A stretch of DNA of 64,000 nucleotides, from contig CM031562.1 of assembly GCA_018466975.1 (NCBI GenBank), positions 620,001-684,000 on the forward strand, given 5' to 3'. The DNA comes from Sparassis latifolia (taxonomy: Eukaryota; Basidiomycota; Agaricomycetes; Polyporales; Sparassidaceae). The translations under genes were made by a program, and so were the position numbers. The notes below the pieces were generated by a model that had not been told where the DNA came from, did not search any database, and worked only from the letters and a program-made list of their open reading frames with translations. Each line of letters starts with the position of its first letter. Position 1 is the first letter of the stretch. Of this stretch, positions 59,196 through 64,000 are shown piece by piece.

Positions 59196-59579
59196 GAGTG
59201 AACGATAGAATAATGGTCCCTCCATAGGATTATGTATGAGTATAGGACTTGTATAACATGGGATGAGGCCAGGTGGAACATTGTTGTGAATTCTTAGTAA
59301 CGGTCAACTTTCTCCTCAAATATGGCCAAGTCAAGGTACACCCCACACGTTCAAGCAGATGAATAGTACTTACTTTCCTTTTGTATTATTAGTCACTCGC
59401 GTCTGTCCGCTTAGACCACATACTTATGCTACGCAAATTCGCCGCCGAGCTCGGCTTCAACTCGAGCCGGTAGGTCTTCCGACCGACAGAATGCCTCCAT
59501 ACCCGTGCCAGTGTGAAACTGGGTATGTGCATCCGGTTGACAACATAATTCCTTTAAGTTTCAGAACCTTCCTCAGGTA

Positions 59580-60006
59580 AGATAGGCCTCACTCATGCCC
59601 AACCACTCTAAGCGCCGTGACACGGTTGTGACCCGACAGTTGCCCGAGAGTGATGCTATTGATTTGGGAGCAATAAGTCAAAGTCTGATACCCGATATGA
59701 TAATGGATGGTGTGATAAGGGCAACTTATCAGCCAAATATTTACCTGCTGGACGTTGGCTCTGTTTGGTCGCCGTTCACTTTGGGTTGTTGCCAGCCTAA
59801 TTTCTCTCCTACGAGGGCAAAATAAAAAAATGTGCTCCCTGGGAATATTCAAGAAGGTATTAATTAACAATCTCCAGGGAACACATTTCTGATAAAGGCA
59901 TTGTGGAAAGAGGAATTAGACGAGCAAGTACTTTTGCCCACCATTTTGATGTAAGCGTGACATTAGACGCCCGACGTGAGTGGTTGGGTATGAGTGAGGC
60001 CTATCT
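59580..60006. mobile_element. MITE with TA target-site duplication
   Basis: TA at 59578-59579 and 60007-60008 flanks a 427-bp element with 29-bp inverted ends (AGATAGGCCTCACTCAT then RCCCAACCACTC, one mismatch). Inside, ATGTGCTCCCTGG near 59830 pairs with CCAGGGAACACAT near 59874, a strong internal stem. The open frame at 59595-59825 has no transposase features. Consistent with a Tc1/mariner-type non-autonomous element, but different in sequence from the one at 46396. Confidence 0.8.
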
Positions 60007-60008
60007 TA

Positions 60009-61164
60009 AGTCCAGAAAGTTGAAGTTCCTCATGGTTAACCGACGGTTGTTTGCGGTTGTTTCATTCAGAAGGCAATAGCTTTGACGCCCAACGCCACAC
60101 CGTGTAGTCACATGGTCACCACATGCATGAGGCGGCCCGCCCGAACGGCGAGTGATTGACTTGCCACATCATATTAGCGGAGACGACGTAAATGAAGGCC
60201 ATCTACAGACAGCTGAAAAAAAATCCCCCTTGTTCATCCTGAATGACTCCTCAGACCCTATCTTGCTCCTTCACCGGGCTGTTTTGTACTCTTCTGCACG
60301 TACCAACGTTCGGCGTGGACACTTCGACCAATCAACGACTCACTAGATCTCCCTTACCTCAGGTCACGCATTACACACCAGGTTGCACACAACTTTTGGT
60401 GCACGGTACGGTATTCCCTCTCTACGTGACTGTCTGCTATCAAAGTCGGCTGATTTGCCGGAACCGTCGCATTGGCACATTTGGATTTATTGAGGCACCT
60501 AGGCGTGGTACGTCTCTTACCGAACGCCCCTGTGCTCAAGTTCGTCCTGCTATGCACGGACCGCTGTAGCACCTACCGCCCAAGCACAACTCAGTTGCAC
60601 ATTGGCGCTTCTCGGACAGGTTCAATGCACAGTCCTTGATTTAACGGATCAGAGTGTGCAATTCGGCACAGCGTCGTGGGAAGCAGGCAGAGGACCTGGG
60701 TTATTAGAGTGTCATCTATTGCACATTTCACGTGCGTGGCGAGGTCTTCATCAAGAAATCGGTGCTTGCGCAGCGGTCTCGGATGGAGGGGCGGATGGCC
60801 TCTGAATAAGGATTTCATAGGAGGGGTCTACCGACGCTTCTGCAATTGCAAGTGCATTGGTGCATGACTAAAGTTGACCACAAAGAAATGGCTTCTCGCT
60901 CTCCATGGCGACTGCTGGTGACTTGTTCCTTTCTTTGTGATCGCGCGGAACTTTTCTACATTGTTTTACAAGTAAAACCAAAGCGATGCTGCGCTTAGAC
61001 CGCTGAGTAGTCTCACCTCTCACCCTGTTGTACCATTATCAGACAAAAAAAACAAGTTCAGGGCCCCTCGCACCGATCGCCTCGTGTACGTCTAGGGCTA
61101 TAAGACGCCTGAGATAGAGCCGTCCAGCGTTTAGAAATCCATAAGACTTAACTTTCGAACGATC
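60009..61164. other. Intergenic region
   Basis: About 60043-60085 matches the block TTTGCGGTTGTTTGATTCAG with its AATAGCTTTGACGCC continuation that is present in both arms of the inverted duplication (35107; inverse at 49313). CTATAAGA at about 61098 is a candidate TATA element for the next gene. Confidence 0.4.
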
Positions 61165-62400
61165 ATGGATTGGCAAGACTTCCAAATGTGAGTCTCTTCG
61201 TTTCTGCTACCACCTTTAGATGACACTGGAATGTCCTGCCCAGCGTTAACTTAGACAAGCGGGAGGCACTACTCATACCCTATGGCCCCTTGGAGGAATG
61301 GTTGTTTGACCGGATGTTGGACACTCTTCTGAGTCCGCTCCTTGCGATTCCGCTGGACGTGCCGGTCAACCTTGGTGACATCGTCAGTATCGCTGTCCTC
61401 CGCATGCGATCTACGCTGACGTCTTCTGTCCCTGGTCCATGCTCAGAGCGCCATCCTGGCCCATACGCAGAGCGCCATCCTGGGCCACCGCTCCCGCCGC
61501 TATGGCCAGTTTGAACGCCTGCCGGTTGAACTACTCCTCATGATCTTCGACGCGGTAGAAGAGCTGCAATACAAGCTAGCCCTTACACTCACTTGCAGAT
61601 ATCTCCTCGAGATTGGCAGCAAGCACATTCGCACCCACATCAATGCAGGCGTGACGAGATGGGTGGGTGACCGTATTATCATCTTAGGCTCTGATATGTT
61701 GGACGAAGACTTGCCCGCAGGTTTGCTCGCCAACGGTAAGGAGAAGGTGGTGGGAGAGGATGACGACGGAGTGGATAAAGAAGAAAGAATAGGCGATGCC
61801 GCTGGCCAGGATGACGGACCGGCGGACGAGGATGGGCAAACACGAAAGGTCGAGAACGACCTGTACGATCTCGCGACCCACATCTTCAGGGGTATTGATA
61901 GCGTAGACTGGCTCGAACGGCAGGTCCAGGTCCCAATATCCTTCGTCCAAAGATTGACCTTGGGCGAGCAATTCGGCGCCAAGGAACTTTGCAGAATTCT
62001 CTACGTTGTGCCAGGCCAGCCGGCGCCCGTGTGGGTGCTTTGCAACAGGACGAAGTATGAGTTTGTTCGAGCGGACGCCACCGCTCAGGTCACGCTCTGG
62101 CAGCTTCAAGGACCGTTCGCCCATGGGGGTGTCGGGCTTGGGCATGTTCTCGCCTCCCTCCTCTGCTGGTCGTCGATGGCTACAGCCTACCCGGGGAACC
62201 TCCATCGCGGTCGATGGGCTGGTGACCGCATTGAAATCACGACGACGGATAGGCTACGGCTGCCGCCAGGTAATGTTTGGAGAGATGTTAGCCAACAAGC
62301 TCTGGAACGGCTGGCTGAGGTTTGGGACGCCGAGCACGCGGACGAGGAGGAAGACTGGCGTGGCCCCATAGAAGAGTGGTGGGCCAGTGCTACTTGGTAG
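61165..62400 (+). CDS. F-box protein with an apparent frameshift
   Basis: Exon 1 is 61165-61187 (MDWQDFQ...); after a 56-nt intron, exon 2 starts at 61244 (VNLDKREALLIPYGPLEEWL) and stays open to 61514. The F-box proper (FERLPVELLLMIFDAVEELQ, YKLALTLTCRYLLEIG, near 61512-61615) is in another frame, open from about 61440 to the stop at 62400. Joining them needs a shift of one extra base (or two missing) between 61400 and 61490, beside a 27-bp tandem repeat (CAGAGCGCCATCCTGG twice). The N-terminal block plus F-box is a common arrangement in polypore F-box families, so the two frames probably form one gene. F-box proteins recruit substrates to SCF ubiquitin ligases. The acidic linker (GEDDDGVDKEE) and Trp-rich end (EEWWASATW) are of unknown role. 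Confidence 0.65.
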
Positions 62401-62789
62401 GTAGCTTTATGCAATCGTTGTTACACCTTGACTTCTGACGTCAATGAAAATCTCATTCTTCGAGTGGTGTTTCAGAATCTGAGTTTTCGCGGCTGGCTCT
62501 TAAACTCACAATAGTTAGGCTGTCATCCTCATAGGCTGGAACGACGTCTTTGAATATCAGAGTAGATTTTAATCTGAGTTGCCAAGGAGTCCGCTAGTCG
62601 TTACAACTCGCAACTTGTTCCTCAAGCTGGCCTCGTATCCCGGCCATGGGATCCTTCAGGCTAGTCCGGGATATACGATGGCATGATAGAAGCTGGTAGT
62701 ATGCATGTGCGGGAGTCCTCTCCACTCGGAGACACACCACTCCTCAGAATTTGTGGAGTTCCAGCCACCGTTCTACAAGCCCTTGTGGC
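62401..62789. other. Intergenic region
   Basis: No coding sequence or repeat was recognised. Confidence 0.3.
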
Positions 62790-63880
62790 TATCCACGTTC
62801 TTTTAGTTGAATGCGATGTCCCCGCCTAGACGACCGGATCTTCGCATCGACGCCTGCAGAGACAACATTCACCTCGAAGCCCTCGGCTTTAGCTAGCTCA
62901 ATTACCGTGCTGGATAGTAGACATCAGGCTCGTCACTCGCAGATCGGAAATGATTCAGTATACTCACGCTGACAGGACCTGAAGGAGCGGTGAGTGTCTA
63001 CTTGTAGAGTCAGTGGAGCTGGTATAACTAATCCTGATGTGATGAAGGCAAAGTCTCCCTTCTTCTGATGTGCGAACTCCTTCCGGTCGATGTATATGTC
63101 TTTCCCTGCGGCGCAGGTCAATAATCCGGATGGAGAAAGGGAACGTCTAAGTCTCACCGGCTCACCACATACGCCGAGGTATAACCATCGAAAAGCTGTC
63201 TCGTCTTTCGGAACTCGTACAGCTGACAGTCTCTTTGCTCTGGTCACACTTGGAATCCTGCAACCGATGAGTTAGTCCGAACGCCGTCGAGATGACACTG
63301 CGACTGACGAATGATTCCCTAGATGTGGTCACCAAATTGAAACCCACGGTCTTCAGAGCGCAGGACAACGCCGACGGCGAAGCTTTTCAGCCTTGGAGCA
63401 AGTCAGAAATGAATGGCACATCAAACGGAACGAATCACTCATGGCTCTCCCTGGCGGCTGCAGTTGTGCAACAACTTTAGCGTCGACCATGCATGGACAG
63501 GAAAAGGACGAAGTGCACAGCCCATCGCTGCGTGCCAGTCGGTGGACCGGATTTTAGCCTCAGCCATGGATCGCTCGAGAGCACAAGGGTCTTCACGAGC
63601 AACCATTGAGCAACACGCTTTCGAGGTCGATCTTCTGCAATACCGTCGTTTTTCCGGGCTCGGGATATCCTGCTGTAGAACATTCGGCGACTTGGGGTTT
63701 GGCTCAGACTCACCAATCGCCTTTAAGATGGACTGGCTCAACGTCATTCCTGATGGCTTTTATCCATCCTAGCAATGTCTCTACGGCAGTACCAATCATT
63801 GCGCGGTCGGCCCTCGATATCATACCTGACGCTGGGTCAGGCTGCGGGCGTGCATAAAGTCTCCGTTCACGTTAGCGACC
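62790..63880 (-). pseudogene. Decayed paralogue of the medium-chain reductase gene
   Basis: On the minus strand, pieces of the 55337-56930 gene occur in order: a start-like VANVNGDFM near 63875 with TTG in place of ATG; YPEPGKTTVLQKIDLESVLLNG near 63660-63600; after a shift, VKTLVLSSDPWLR near 63590; GKDIYIDRKEFAHQKKGDFA near 63110-63050; and ELAKAEGFEVNVVSAGVDAK near 62900-62840. A 9-nt and a 4-5-nt deletion in the second exon break the frame, and the C-terminal exons are missing. It is a non-functional duplicate on the same strand as its source, about 7 kb away. Confidence 0.75.
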
Positions 63881-64000
63881 AACGGGAGAGACAGTCCGCC
63901 TCAACGTTAACCTTGGCTGACAGACCTCATAAGATGAACCTCCTGTCGCTTCTTCCTTGGCTTAATTCCCGACCGCTGTTAAGAGTGCCCTTAAATGATA
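63881..64000. other. Window end
   Basis: No feature recognised. Confidence 0.3.

Overview
The window is nuclear DNA of a filamentous basidiomycete, most likely an Agaricomycete of the polypore type. The evidence is the many short spliceosomal introns (mostly about 45-75 nt, GT...AG), intact core eukaryotic genes on both strands, an expanded BTB/POZ family, an F-box gene and several short inverted-repeat transposons. No bacterial features, rRNA, tRNA or CRISPR were seen. All exon borders below were derived by hand from GT/AG sites and reading-frame continuity.

Layout. 0.2-2.9 kb: a broken BTB gene and an intact BTB gene in tandem. 3.0-4.2 kb: cardiolipin synthase. 4.3-9.8 kb (minus): an 11-exon coiled-coil spindle-pole-body protein of the pericentrin/Pcp1/Spc110 type with a C-terminal PACT-like segment. 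10.2-12.0 kb (minus): a double-BTB gene. 12.3-23.0 kb: inverted copies of an unclassified repeat around a Reg1-like PP1 regulatory subunit gene (17.2-20.3 kb); the left side also carries an AT-rich insertion. 23.4-25.1 kb: an SRPK-type kinase, followed by a decayed fragment of the Reg1-like gene. 26.7-27.6 kb (minus): a MYND-finger protein. 28.2-30.9 kb: Vps9, the Rab5-family GEF, with VPS9 and CUE domains.

31.3-52.2 kb: a large inverted duplication. Each arm is 7-8 kb and holds, from outside to inside, small glycine-rich protein genes, a double-BTB gene (A) and a second double-BTB gene (B). The spacer holds a single intact HMG-CoA synthase gene (41.3-43.2 kb). The arms have diverged through start losses, frameshifts, premature stops and MITE insertions; gene B is broken on both arms.

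53.2-59.2 kb: a fructosyl-amino-acid-oxidase-like flavoenzyme, a medium-chain reductase of the alkenal double-bond reductase type (minus), and an ATP-dependent NAD(P)H-hydrate dehydratase. 59.6-63.9 kb: a TA-flanked MITE, an F-box gene with an apparent frameshift, and a decayed paralogue of the medium-chain reductase.

The most unusual features are: (1) the two-arm inverted duplication around HMG-CoA synthase; (2) a small protein family that starts with a 4-nt coding exon and has both secreted and non-secreted members sharing a Gly/Tyr-rich C-terminal domain; (3) a conserved terminal micro-exon (V-x-L/I-E-L/I-stop) in the BTB family; and (4) three MITEs with clear target-site duplications, one supported by an empty site in the opposite arm, plus a fourth inverted-repeat element without one.
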